This document shows positions 12,701 through 35,509 of a stretch of 64,000 nucleotides of DNA, one piece after another. A program made the translations under genes and the position numbers. Each line of letters starts with the position of its first letter. Position 1 is the stretch's first letter. The DNA is from Liolophura sinensis (Eukaryota; Mollusca; Polyplacophora; Chitonida; Chitonidae): positions 76,222,709 through 76,286,708 of the forward strand of contig NC_088295.1 in the NCBI RefSeq assembly GCF_032854445.1, given 5' to 3'. Under the pieces are notes generated by a model. It did no database searches and was not told the origin of the DNA. It was given only the letters and a program-made list of their open reading frames with translations.

Positions 12701-12938
12701 TAAAGTGCTCTAAAAAAATTCAGGTCAACAGCCAATTTTAGAAGTGAAGAAGTGATTTAATTACATGTGGATGTCTGAAAGTTCTTTAAATTTGCTGAAG
12801 TCTCTGAGAGTTCTTGAAAGAACATTAAACGCTCCATTCACTTACATCGTATGCTGTTTCCACCCCTGACCCTGGGTTATTTTCGTCATCCTCTTCCGAA
12901 GGTTTAACACACTTCACCTGAAATTCTTCATCACCCAT
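618..12938 (-). CDS. TOPBP1: TOPBP1, DNA topoisomerase 2-binding protein 1 (N-terminal and middle part, 3' end off window)
   Basis: Multi-BRCT scaffold that binds phosphorylated partners (such as RAD9 and TICRR/treslin) and activates ATR in replication and checkpoint signalling in the nucleus; this role is family knowledge. I traced 22 exons: 12846-12938 (ATG), 11832-11974, 11228-11273, 10894-10980, 10355-10462, 10018-10091, 9181-9308, 8603-8668, 8077-8259, 7316-7494, 6026-6099, 5793-5882, 5362-5484, 4642-4760, 4260-4331, 3822-3932, 3309-3418, 2658-2770, 2317-2376, about 1905-2034, 1024-1582 and 618-746. All junctions are GT-AG with matching phase except 1905/1582. About 932 codons are present; the human protein is about 1,520 residues. 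The start Met opens MGDEEFQVKCVKP and lies 5 bases after an acceptor (TAG at 12944-12946), so a 5' non-coding exon is expected. BRCT6-8 and the ATR-activating domain must lie left of the window. Confidence 0.97.
904..1042 (-). repeat. Minisatellite with tandem copies of a splice donor at the end of TOPBP1 exon 21
   Basis: About five imperfect copies of a 24-26 bp unit; read on the minus strand each contains CACAGCATGGCAGAGTCAAG followed by GTAGGC. GTAGGC donors fall at 1018-1023, 972-977, 946-951 and 922-927, plus a GCAGGC at 992-997. The first donor gives the exon end at 1024. The third and fourth would add 72 and 96 bases, both multiples of three, and the frame stays open to a stop at 904-906. 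The second would add 46 bases and shift the frame. Confidence 0.85.
1024..3932 (-). CDS. TOPBP1: TOPBP1 sub-region: BRCT4-5 pair and following linker (exons 16-21)
   Basis: Part of the TOPBP1 gene. BRCT4 is read as FSGKKFIFLGFEDDQQ, then VCDYAIVPIGGYPVTVTV and VLTNAWL. BRCT5 is read as GCVLSISGFSGTERDCL, EVLGARCQEYFVRKAN, STHLITKEAGGSKYTAAKKW and, after the unresolved junction, WLFACARSGKQENEGDYLI. The GGSKY motif of BRCT5 matches the phosphate-binding lysine site of the family. The rest of the 559-base exon 1024-1582 is a disordered linker rich in Asn, Asp, Glu, Gln and Pro. Its last bases are the first unit of a minisatellite containing extra splice donors. Confidence 0.9.
3040..3160 (-). 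mobile_element. Degenerate SINE fragment in TOPBP1 intron
   Basis: TTTATTTATTTGATTGGCGT, GCCGACTCAAAAGTTTG and ATGGCGATGGTGAGG keep the order of the family blocks with many changes. Confidence 0.6.
5362..7494 (-). CDS. TOPBP1: TOPBP1 sub-region: linker and BRCT3 (exons 10-13)
   Basis: Part of the TOPBP1 gene. Exon 7316-7494 encodes an acidic, Ser/Leu-rich linker ending in ELFLDGCR. Exon 6026-6099 continues as IYLSGFRGPQLEKLRKII and CGGATR, exon 5793-5882 gives FNQINDSVTHVVIGEK, and exon 5362-5484 gives RPHVVTASWLVESLKCGKL, a full BRCT fold pattern at residues about 345-450. The stretch from exon 12 to the start of exon 13 is duplicated in tandem; see the repeat entry at 5461-5850. The productive transcript must join 5793 directly to 5484, because only this keeps frame. 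Confidence 0.94.
5461..5850 (-). repeat. 195-bp tandem duplication covering parts of TOPBP1 exons 12 and 13
   Basis: Two nearly identical 195-bp units, 5461-5655 and 5656-5850, differ at a handful of positions. Each unit holds the first 24 bases of exon 13 (gene sense), the intron, and the last 58 or so bases of exon 12. The junction builds a hybrid exon at 5598-5679 with a good acceptor (polypyrimidine then TTTCAG) and the same GTACAC donor as exon 12. The near-identity suggests a recent event. Confidence 0.92.
5598..5679 (-). pseudogene. Hybrid exon 13/12 in TOPBP1, frame-shifting if included
   Basis: The duplication fused the 5' end of an exon-13 copy to the 3' end of an exon-12 copy, giving an 82-base exon with intact splice signals. 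Entering in the normal phase it reads RPHGVTASWGNWRKDSNGS without a stop, but not in the exon-12 frame. Since 82 is not a multiple of three, exon 13 would then be read in the wrong frame and reach a TGA within about 11 codons. It is therefore either skipped or a poison exon. Splice-site use is inference. Confidence 0.75.
6607..6877 (-). mobile_element. Full-length tRNA-derived SINE (same family) in TOPBP1 intron 10
   Basis: Same 271-bp structure as the copy at 61787: AAATA tail at the left end on the plus strand, tRNA-like head at the right end. It is flanked by CTCAGGCTAAA (6596-6606) and CTCAGGTTAAA (6878-6888), an 11-bp duplication with one mismatch. Confidence 0.87.
8077..12938 (-). CDS. 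TOPBP1: TOPBP1 sub-region: BRCT0-1-2 module (exons 1-9)
   Basis: Part of the TOPBP1 gene, described separately for its domains. Residues about 1-95 match the unusual BRCT0, with IDPFRGNAFEHL and VFGPQCVLSC. Residues about 96-185 are BRCT1, with YSLAMKDLIISCTSL, the GGEV turn, YVTHLVAGEVGSKKY and the WVEQVW tryptophan. Residues about 190-290 are BRCT2, with CPIFKNMVITVSGL, NECTHLIIKEPKGQKYE and VSLKWLSDSVEKGFCQDE. The phosphate-gripping lysines of BRCT1 (GSKKY) and BRCT2 (PKGQKY) are present, so phosphopeptide binding should be kept. A basic, Ser/Thr-rich linker (STSTPDKDKKGKG) follows. Confidence 0.95.
9317..9770. repeat. Minisatellite, about 37-bp unit, in TOPBP1 intron 6
   Basis: About a dozen degenerate copies of a unit containing CAAGCAATTCAAACTGCTCA followed by ATAACTATCACAAAGTA. 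In gene sense the array lies just upstream of exon 9181-9308, and its last unit abuts the acceptor CTTCTCAG at 9309-9316. Units drift by point changes and small indels, so the array looks old. Confidence 0.85.
11403..11509 (+). mobile_element. SINE 3' fragment, same family, in TOPBP1 intron 2
   Basis: GTTTCCTTCCACTATAATGC, then TTCTTGAGTACATTGTAAAA and an AAATAAATAAATAAAT tail. Confidence 0.78.
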
Positions 12939-12943
12939 AATGT

Positions 12944-14687
12944 CTACAACAATAAACACATCCAGAAAAATTCTTACATCCCAAAGGCAATGCACAAACT
13001 GCCAGACAATGCTCGTGACTGACTTGACACTCTAGCCCAATAGTGGTCGGTTGTCTATGAAGTCCAAATCTGTGATTGGTTGTCGATTAAGTACAAATCT
13101 GTGATAACAACATTCATCACAGCGGGATTCTCTGTGTAATCAGAATATACTGTCTGTTGATGACAAAGATGCTTTTTTATGCTGCCTGTAGGTTGAGCAA
13201 CAAATCCCTCACCAACAGGCAAAGTAAGACCTACCATATGTACATGTACACAGGATCATTCCAATCTCTTTCACACCACCTCTATTTCTTTGAATGCTAT
13301 TTGATATCCCTATAACTGTAATTAACGCATGTATTTCTCTCGATGAATTGGGCACTGGGCATTGGGAATCCCCAAGAAGGTGTCTGATGTTACATGACTG
13401 ACTCCAGTAACATATTTTGTACAGAAATCTTTTTACTGATGAATGCTGATTATAGGTCTGCTGGTCATTAGCAATGAGACAAAGCCTATAAACATAAACA
13501 AAGCCCATGTACAGTGTAAAAAGGTCAAACATGTCTAGTTGCTGAGCAGTTATATCCCCTCACTGTGAGGAGATTGTATCAGGAGTAAGAATTTATCAAA
13601 ATTTCTGCCAGTTTTTGGCTTGTGTGGATTTACCAGTTTTAGAAAGACCTACCCTGAATAAGCCGAGCTGGCATTTCAGGAGTCCCACGAGTTAAGGCAG
13701 ATATTAACAAGACAGGATGGTCTACTGGTGGTTCTCACAAACTAACGTGGCTGAAAGGAAAGATTTTATGGTACTTGCTTGACTGCATGCACATCCCGCA
13801 CTGCCGGGTCTGTCAACCCAAATCTCGAGATCCCCTACCCTACCTCGTCTCAACCTGTGTAAACTTGTGAGATTCCTGAAATGCTGACTCGGCTTATTGA
13901 CAGTTAAGACTACTATGAGTATGACTCTTTTAAACAGCCCTAGTGTCAATGGGAAGTAAAGAGGTGTTCCAGGTAAACTTGTGGAAGAAGAGAGTGCTGT
14001 GATAGTATACTTAATCACAGCCTTACAGAGCAAAGAACTAAGCGACATTATTTTTTGCGCATAGGGTTGGGATGTCGCATAGGTCAATTAAATTTAACAT
14101 TACTGTCTATTTTCAATCATTTCTGATATTTACTTGCCTCAATCGTTGAATTTAAAAACAGGGTAGGTCCATTCCGCAAGGCACTTTGCAGCACGAGGTT
14201 GGCCGTTAAAGCCACTCAAAACAGCATCACACTGATTTCTGGTGTGGACTGAAAAGTAATGGGTCTTTTCAAACTAGGTTGTTGCAATGAGTGTCAGAAT
14301 CTAAAGGGACTAACTGCAATGGATCTGCTGTGGGCCAGCTAAGCTTACATAAACCCCCTGATGTGCTGTCAGTGATCGTTGGTATTTCGATTCTGGCAAC
14401 ACATTAAGAGTACGACAGGATCTTTTTCTTTTCGTAGTTCAAAGAAAATTCCTGTCAACTACACACATCAAATTATTCCCTGTGTAGAGCTATCATACAT
14501 GGAAGATACAGATCAGTTGGTTTAACCAAGGTGTTCCTAAGATCTGGTATAAAGTCAAGAAAGAAGATCGCTTGCTGTTGTTGTAGTTGTTTCTTGCACT
14601 GTCTGCTGAGCGCTGTTTTATTTTCGTCACAATAACGGGTTGACCGACATGTCAAGTTTTCAAATGTAGCTCCACAAATATACTTAC
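12944..14687 (-). other. TOPBP1 first intron (inferred); no coding exon recognised
   Basis: The coding exon begins right after an acceptor at 12944-12946, and the nearest strong donor on this strand is GTAAGT at 14682-14687. Between them I see no recognisable coding sequence. The stretch holds the inverted-repeat element at 13657-13898 and otherwise AT-rich sequence. Open frames here are short and have no recognised similarity. Confidence 0.5.
13657..13898. mobile_element. Inverted-repeat element (MITE-like), about 242 bp
   Basis: Left arm AATAAGCCGAGCTGGCATTT CAGG (13657-13680) and right arm CCTGAAATGCTGACTCGGCTTATT (13875-13898) pair with about three mismatches over 24-28 bp. No clear target-site duplication. 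The interior (TTTTATGGTACTTGC and nearby) is similar to 63478-63660. Confidence 0.75.
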
Positions 14688-14850
14688 CTCGACTGGGGTA
14701 GTGTGTGTGTGCGATCTATGAAACACAACTAATTCTAGAGGTTGGGGCATTACCAAATTAAAGGGCCAGTCATTCTTCCATACTCGGAAAGTACCGCCAT
14801 CATCACAAATCTCGTTGTAAAGTCGCGCATTCACGAGACCAATACTGTTC
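14688..14850 (-). other. TOPBP1: Candidate TOPBP1 5' non-coding first exon with an overlapping upstream ORF
   Basis: A consensus donor GAG|GTAAGT (14682-14690) ends a moderately GC-rich stretch whose only sensible acceptor downstream on this strand is at 12944-12946. An ATG at 14832-14834 opens a frame beginning MNARLYNEICDDGG that runs to the donor in phase 0. After splicing it would continue as TLWVMKNFR and stop inside TOPBP1 exon 1, overlapping the true start in another frame. The upper edge is a guess, as no transcription start is visible. Confidence 0.4.
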
Positions 14851-14960
14851 AGCTTTTTATTTTTTTTATTTTTTTATTTGTTGCTAATTAAACAAAACTC
14901 ATATCACTGCAAATGTCAACGTCTGTTCATTACTAAACATAATAATGTAATATTTGGTGG
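14850..14960. promoter_or_regulatory. Putative bidirectional promoter of TOPBP1 and SMARCE1
   Basis: The candidate first exons of the two divergent genes, 14688-14850 (minus) and about 14960-15021 (plus), leave a gap of only about 100 bp. The gap holds T-rich sequence and no TATA box I trust; the plus-side flank has CpG-containing words (CGAAACGGCGAG, GCGCCGGCGCAG) that are rare elsewhere. This is inference from exon placement. Confidence 0.35.
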
Positions 14961-15021
14961 TTTCAATGAATCTCGAAACGGCGAGAGGACGCGACATCCA
15001 TTGTTAGGAGCGCCGGCGCAG
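14960..15021 (+). other. SMARCE1: Candidate SMARCE1 5' non-coding exon
   Basis: A GC-rich block unlike its AT-rich surroundings ends in GGCGCAG|GTACTT, a usable donor. The SMARCE1 start codon lies 13 bases after an acceptor (TTTCAAG, ending at 17688), so an upstream non-coding exon is required. This block is the best candidate. The start is not defined by any visible element. Confidence 0.35.
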
Positions 15022-15417
15022 GTACTTTTCCTTCATAATTTTTCATTTTGTAGGTGCCTCTTGGACGGAGAAGATGCCTTTGGATGCTAGATGGCATCAG
15101 TTTATATGAGTGATATCGGCCCATAGTGCCCGACTTTTATTTTATACCCAACTGACAAGGTTTTCTGGCTTCAAACTTTCACCATGTAAGAATTGTATTT
15201 ATGTGGTGTCCAATTTTCGCCCAAGTGGCTTTGTTGCATCTGCGACTTTCGGCCACAGCAGTAGTACTGTTATGGTGTTCAGTTTAAACGAACACTTAGT
15301 TTTAAGGTCAAAGCATCCTAATGGTTACCGAAGTTATGTTTTGACTTAAAGTTCTCTTTACCCAGTGCAGTTGTGTTTCTTAGTTAACTTAAACCTAGAC
15401 TGTGGCAATATTTGGTC

Positions 15418-15706
15418 ACCTGGTCGTAAAAAAGCTGGTCTGAGTTCCGGTCTGCTGGTGTGAGATCCAGTCCGGGCAATGTGGCTAAACGGTAATGAGT
15501 ATTGACTTAAAACTGATGTAGATCGAATGTTATTGATTTACTCTGTTCAGCGGTGTATAATGTGTCAAGATTGAGCAGTATTAACCAAGGTATCATATTT
15601 TCATGGCACCCATCGAAGATATTCGCTCGATTGCCGGCATTTCCATGGTGCCACGGATCTTAGACTAGCAGACTGGAGCTCAGACCGGCTTTTAGGACGA
15701 CCCGGT
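15418..15706. mobile_element. Foldback/MITE-like element with about 50-bp inverted arms
   Basis: Left arm 15418-15468 (ACCTGGTCGTAAAAAAGC, GGTCTGAGTTCC, GTCTGCTGGT, GAGATCC) pairs with 15655-15706 (GGATCTTAGACTAGCAGACT, GGAGCTCAGACC, GGCTTTTAGGACGACCCGGT) with roughly ten mismatches or small gaps. The spacer is about 185 bp. No open frame and no clear target-site duplication. Confidence 0.8.
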
Positions 15707-16222
15707 AGTACACGACCACATCAGTGTTTAATACTGGAACTTCCAAAGCCAGTTGTGTGTTTCCTACACACACAACGACCACCTTGGCTGTTGGACTAGA
15801 GAGGTATAGTGTCAAACTTGAGCGTGAAGCGACGCTGGTGTCCTGATTTGTGCAGAAAACTAAGGGATATAAACGAAATGGATAGCAAAATAAAAAAAAC
15901 GATCGTACATTACACAAAATATGTAAATTTCCAATACACATATAGTAGTGGAATATAGACAAACAGCGGTAAGAATATATGGCCCGTAGATTAGTTTTCC
16001 ATCATAGCTTCTGGCATGTAGTCCGCATATTTGTAAATATAGGAGAAGAAAAGATAAAGTAAGGCTGGTCTTCTACTTGTCCAATTTCTCCCTATTTTCA
16101 TGTATACTTATTTCTTTGAAATACCATTTTAAAAGCCTGTCGTTTATATACATACATCCTGTTGCAATGGTCAGTTTAGACATTAGATTAGAGCCTAGAT
16201 ATCCTCTCACCACAGGAGCTTT

Positions 16223-16254
16223 TATCTACCCCTGGTGTCTGCCAGGGGTAGATA
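16223..16254. repeat. Perfect 13-bp hairpin
   Basis: TATCTACCCCTGG, a six-base spacer, then CCAGGGGTAGATA: 13 perfect pairs. It lies in SMARCE1 intron 1. Confidence 0.8.
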
Positions 16255-16562
16255 ATATTGTCAATTTACAGTGTAACAAATGCTAAGTGTCGTAGCGAGG
16301 AAAATGGTTACTCTTTCGATCTAAGTTCAGTAGCAAGGGGCAGTTGATTTATTGTTTGCAAACCATCCTTTCTGTGAAATTTTGACGTAAGTCGACGCAC
16401 AGATATGCTTCAGTATGCAGTAAAGCTAATATCCTGAAAAGGACCCATAATCTGCATTCATGTGAATGAACCACTTGCCCTATTTTGAAATTCTAACGTA
16501 CACTATGGCCATTCAGACAAACTGCTGAGAGTAAAATCCAATTTTCTTGTGTGACCAGCCCT

Positions 16563-16904
16563 GATGAATCAGTTGGTCTGCTTCAGGGGCAGTAGATCCA
16601 GGGTTGAACCTGGGTCAGGTGACATCTAAGACCTTAAAGTAAGTTGTAGCTTCCTCGCTTAGCGTTCAGCATTAGGGGGATAGTGGAATGACTGGTTGAT
16701 CAGTATCAGTATAATGACTCAGGTGGGGTGGCTTACTTGCCTTCGGTAAGTTGTCTCAGTGAAGCAGCACTGGATAAAAGAGTGCGGGAAATCCGTCCTG
16801 CAACAGGGAGGCACATTACATGCCATCAAAGGACTCCTTCGTCATCATATGATTTAAAAATTGTTCAGTGCGAAGTTAAACCCTAAGCACTCACCCACTC
16901 ACTC
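16563..16904 (+). mobile_element. Second SINE family, tRNA-like head and (CACT)n tail
   Basis: The plus-strand head has ATCCAGGGTTGAACCTGGGT, B-box-like. The body has GGGGTGGCTTACTTGCCTTC and AAAAGAGTGCGGGAAATCCG, and the 3' end AAGTTAAACCCTAAGCACTC followed by CACCCACTCACTC. This 3' end resembles SINEs I associate with molluscs, from memory. A short related 3' end may lie at 40570-40626. Confidence 0.7.
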
Positions 16905-17282
16905 TTTATCATATATCCTGTTTGTTAAGTGTCTTTGGTGTGACACTCATTTCCAGCACACACTAGTTTGGCTATAGCTTGTGTCAAGAAATAATATACT
17001 GTATTTCACTAGGATATCAGTTGAAACAGACCTACTTGGCCACAGTCATTTTTTTTTCTTTTTTTTTTTAAGTGTTTGCTAATTCTATTCAAATTTTTAT
17101 TTGTAACTCGTAAGAAGCCATGTAATGCACCATGTTAGAACAAATGGAAACTTGATGTTGTGTCACTTCTACCAAATGTGCATTTGGTTAAATGGCAAAA
17201 ATAGTGTTTGCAGGATGTCAACATAAGCTGTGCTTTTAAATATAATTCTCAGCAGAATTGTTAAAATTGGTAACATAGCAAT

Positions 17283-17400
17283 GCTTTCGATTCTCTCAGT
17301 GTACGTTATTTTGCTCACTGTAAACTGTGATATTTTGATTATGCAACATCATAAAAATAAAAGGATATGCTTAGAACTTTAGCTATGCATGTATACATTT
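17283..17400 (+). repeat. Dispersed repeat, copy 2
   Basis: ATTTTGCTCACTGTAAACTG, GATATTTTGATTATGCAAC and ATCATAAAAATAAAAGG, then GCATGTATACATTTGATCC, match the copy at 52775-52945 block by block. No terminal repeats seen. Confidence 0.65.
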
Positions 17401-17701
17401 GATCCAGTGTTGTCTTCATTAAAAATGCTTGCTTTGCCTAGAGATCTTGAAGTTAAGCTCTTGCCTATTCTTTTGGCAATGTTTAGAGAAAGACTTGCAA
17501 AGCTGCGTGAGAGTGGCCCTACTTGTAGCTCCAAGGGTGCTCCTCTTTGTCTTGTGACCTTATCATCATCTGACCTTTTATATGGGATTTTGTCCTATAG
17601 CTCATTCAGCTGTTAAACTGACACAGTAAACAAGAATAAGATGCATGAATAGATAAAATCAATCTAAAAGTATTCTTTGTGTTTCAAGGTTAAGATCAAA
17701 A

Positions 17702-32021
<14,320 letters not shown>

Positions 32022-32851
32022 TGTCAGTCCGAATCATGTCATTTACTTTTACTGCCTTTCTCAGTCAAAATATCACTTCACATTCATCACTTTTCAGCAC
32101 TATTCATCTGAAGTTCATCCAAAGCCTTTGGTGTAGAAGTGATGTGAAACGACCAGCTTTTGATAAATTAATGTTCAAGGGACAGCAAAAAAAAAAGCAA
32201 AATGAAAAAGACCTGGGAATCTTAAATATCATATCACTTCTATCATATATTTCTACCAATTTTCTGTAGGAGTTTGCTTTTACAAATAAGTTTAATTTTT
32301 GTTTTCGATACATGATCAGTTTTGTTTTGATCAGTGAATGTACATCACTCCACCATGAAGACAGTCATTATTACACTAACTGAAGTAAGTGCAGCTAAAT
32401 GTGCGTTGAATTCTGCCAACTCAATAAGACTTTCATGGCTTACTGTGGCATAGAGCTAACTTTCACCTAACCAGGTGAAACCATGCTCTCTCTTTTTTTT
32501 TTTTTTGTTGGGTTTTCACATCAAAAGGTAGAATGATTTACAAGGTAAGGCATTTACAGTTACGTGAAAATGAGTCCAGTTCTGACGGCGTCTTATTTGT
32601 AGGGGCAATGCTTTTCACATTGACATTTATGGTCACAAAATGTTGCTTCCTTTAACATTTACAGTGAAACAGTTGGTTCCAGCTCTATTTAGACAATGTA
32701 ATGGTCAGTGTTGGAATTCATAAAAAATAACAATCATCCTTTCATCTACTCATTCATATTCTGTTTCATCGACTTATCCATTGCCCTGTAAACTGTATGT
32801 TTAAAAAGAATTCGTCAAATTCTTGTACCCTATTTAACAATTGTCATGAGG

Positions 32852-32857
32852 AATAAA
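32852..32857 (+). terminator. Likely SMARCE1 polyadenylation signal
   Basis: AATAAA lies about 830 bases past the stop codon and is followed within 30 bases by a T/GT-rich stretch (CTTGTTTGTTTTCATGTG), the usual downstream element. No better-placed AATAAA with such a flank was seen in the 3' region. The call is by motif only. Confidence 0.5.
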
Positions 32858-33608
32858 ATACCCAGTCTGTGCATACCCTTGTTTGTTTTCATGTGTCTTA
32901 CATTCCAACAGCATCCTGTTTGTATCAAGCTGTGCCAGAGACTGGTTTCATGAAGTGCACATTATGAAGTAAGCTGTTTATAAGAATGTATGTTGTAGAC
33001 ATACTAAGTGCACTTGGTTAAGGACTACTTAACAGTAAGTACGGTTACTGAAACCAAACCCAGGGCCGGTAGCAGCAAGCGATCACAAGGCTGTAACAGG
33101 GCCCCTGGCTGGCTGATCAGCTGTTTGTTGGTATACTTGTAGATGGGTTTAACAAGTATCTGGGGGCAGCACAGTAGTATCCGTCGGGTTTGGCCTTGTT
33201 TTCTCCACCCGTGAAGTAAAAGAGCTGTCTTGTAAGTTTATCTCTCAACAAAGTGAACAACTGGTGTCCTATGTAGTTCACAAGATCTTGACCAATGATA
33301 GTACAAATTCAAATCCCTCTTACTGTGGTCAAGATGCAAGTAAAGATGACGGGAGTTTCTGGGTTGAACGTAACGTAAGGCGAAAAGCCATACTGTATCA
33401 AGTGACCTGTAAGAGAGGTTAGGGGACTATTTTCTTAACAGGCTATAACATGGCCATTGGAAACTGTTGACCAAAAAGCTATTTACTTGACAAACGATGG
33501 AGTAAATCTAGGAGCAGAAATCAAGTCTGAAGTCTCTAAATGAAGGGTGTTAAGAGGTACTCAACTCTTGTACAAGGGTGGAAGCTTTTATAGGTCATTT
33601 GTTGTCCT

Positions 33609-33911
33609 GGTATACTGAATATTATTTGATGGAGTCTTGCGTAGTAAAGAACTTATACGTAGATGACAAGCATTATGGTTGGGGAAGGGAAACCCATGAC
33701 CATCCACAGTGTTGTGGCAGACCTTCTCAAGTACCACTAGAGTGGAAGCTAGCAAGAGTTCTGTTGTTATATTGTCATGGACTTACTTGTTTCATTGGTC
33801 TTTTATGCTGACTAAACAATATTTCAATTACACGACAGCAGACAGCATTTTGGTGGGAGACAACTGGGCAGAGCTCTGGGGAAAGCCACTACCATCTGCA
33901 CGTTTGCTGTC
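33609..33911 (-). mobile_element. Two degenerate SINE copies in tandem
   Basis: Copy one (33609-33760) has CATTATGGTTGGGGAAGGGA and CCCATGACCATCCACAG. Copy two (33789-33911) has TTTCATTGGTCTTTTATG, CACGACAGCAGACAGCAT and AACTGGGCAGAGCTCTGGGG. Both follow family block order but are heavily mutated. Confidence 0.6.
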
Positions 33912-35509
33912 ATGGACAATAATGTAACACTTGCAATCAAATCCACAATGCATAAACAAATCGAACCACTACATGTTTAAAATAGGCTGTATTTCGACAG
34001 ACATACAAAACATCACAGAGACAAAAACAATTTAGTTACGGAACAAAAATCTGTTTTCAAAACTGACACGGACATCAGGCTTGCCAGTTCATAAAACAGC
34101 AAATACATTTAATCCTTACCACTGAATTCCTCACTGGAAATATTGATAAAATAACATAAAAGCAGTGCAGTTAGTTTGTGTAAGTAACTCTAATCATTCA
34201 TGCTAAAATCTGTCTGCAAACTAAATGGCAACCCGTTTCAAATACACGTAACTATAACTAAATGTTTCAACAATCAATCCTTCTAACACTAAGGATATTT
34301 ATCACAGACAGATTACCTTATGTTGGTGTGGAAAAGCTGGCACATGTATTAAATGTTAGGTTAATCTGGATGTCAGAGTATTTACAAGATCACATCCTGT
34401 ATAATACTGCTCTACTTCATCCTTTCCTCTGTAGCCATGAATGTGACTCAAGGTATGGGTGAAAATAAACCATGAAGTTTCTACTCGATATTGAAGCTAC
34501 TCGGGCAACACTTCAACTGCAATGACATTTTAAAGCCCCACATACCGTACAAAGCTATAATTAGCTGTATGAAGTACAAAATATATGATTCATGGTTTTG
34601 GCACAACCAAAATTATAACAATCTAAACCATTCCCACACACATGTATGCAGACAATAGAATGAAATTTTTTGTTTTGACATGTACAGCTTTCATGTCCAT
34701 GACTAATGTACAAGTGATTCATGGCACATTTCCTGTCGAACTAGGCTCATAATGATCAGCACCAATAAGAAAAACAAATTCTTGTACGTGCGTAGAGGCA
34801 AAACCATATAAACAAATTCATGTATGTGTGTAGAGGCAAAACTGTATCAATGGCCATATTTGAAGGATGCAAATTTTTTCATAAAAATGGATATATCAGA
34901 AAAGATGAGCCTGACCGTGTTACAACTGCTTCACTCAACATAGTGCTACATAATGCAATATCTCACATTTTGAAATATATGCTAAATAAAATACATGTAC
35001 ACAAAGTTCACCTAAAAAACAAATGAGAAAAAAAAAAAAATTTATCAAATTTGGCAATTTAAATTAACGGAGAATTGCCCTTTGCAGGTCCACATCTTCT
35101 GAGTTTCTCAGAACATTGTTTTCATTTGATAAAATTCATGCACTACTACATTTCCTGTGCATATATATATTCATATATAAATATAACAGAACCCACCTTT
35201 CAACATCACTTCCGCACTAAAACAAACCAGGCGATGATATACAATGATGAAAATGAAATATGAACTGCTATTTCAAAAATGCTGGTAATAATAACCACAA
35301 TGGCATGAAACTACGAGCTTACATATTTATGATGCAAACCACTGCTCCCTAGAAAGCCTGCCTAAAGCAGAAAACTGATCATTACGAGTGTACGACTAAA
35401 ACACGTACTGCCTAATGACCTGGCATGGGGAAACACAAAAAAAGCTCACAACTCTGACTCGATAAATGACCATTCAACAAATCCTGCGAGTGGAGTGAGG
35501 TCGTGATCA

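Larger units (their letters stand above)
15022..17688 (+). other. SMARCE1 first intron (inferred) with repeat elements
   Basis: No coding exon recognised. It holds the large inverted-repeat element 15418-15706, a 13-bp perfect hairpin at 16223-16254, a SINE at 16563-16904, and a copy of a dispersed repeat near 17283-17400. Confidence 0.5.
32022..35509. other. SMARCE1 3' UTR and SMARCE1-PDK tail-to-tail intergenic region
   Basis: SMARCE1 3' UTR to about 32880, then AT-rich DNA down to the PDK stop codon. It contains two degenerate SINE copies (33609-33760 and 33789-33911) and a short two-copy direct repeat near 34768-34850 (GTAGAGGCAAAACYRTAT). The PDK 3' UTR must occupy its right part; I could not choose a poly(A) signal. 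Confidence 0.5.

Noticed and set aside
14652..14834. Open frame starting MNARLYNEICDDGG as a separate gene
   Set aside because: It looks protein-like but has no recognised family, and it ends at a strong donor facing the TOPBP1 acceptor. A TOPBP1 leader exon with an upstream ORF is simpler.
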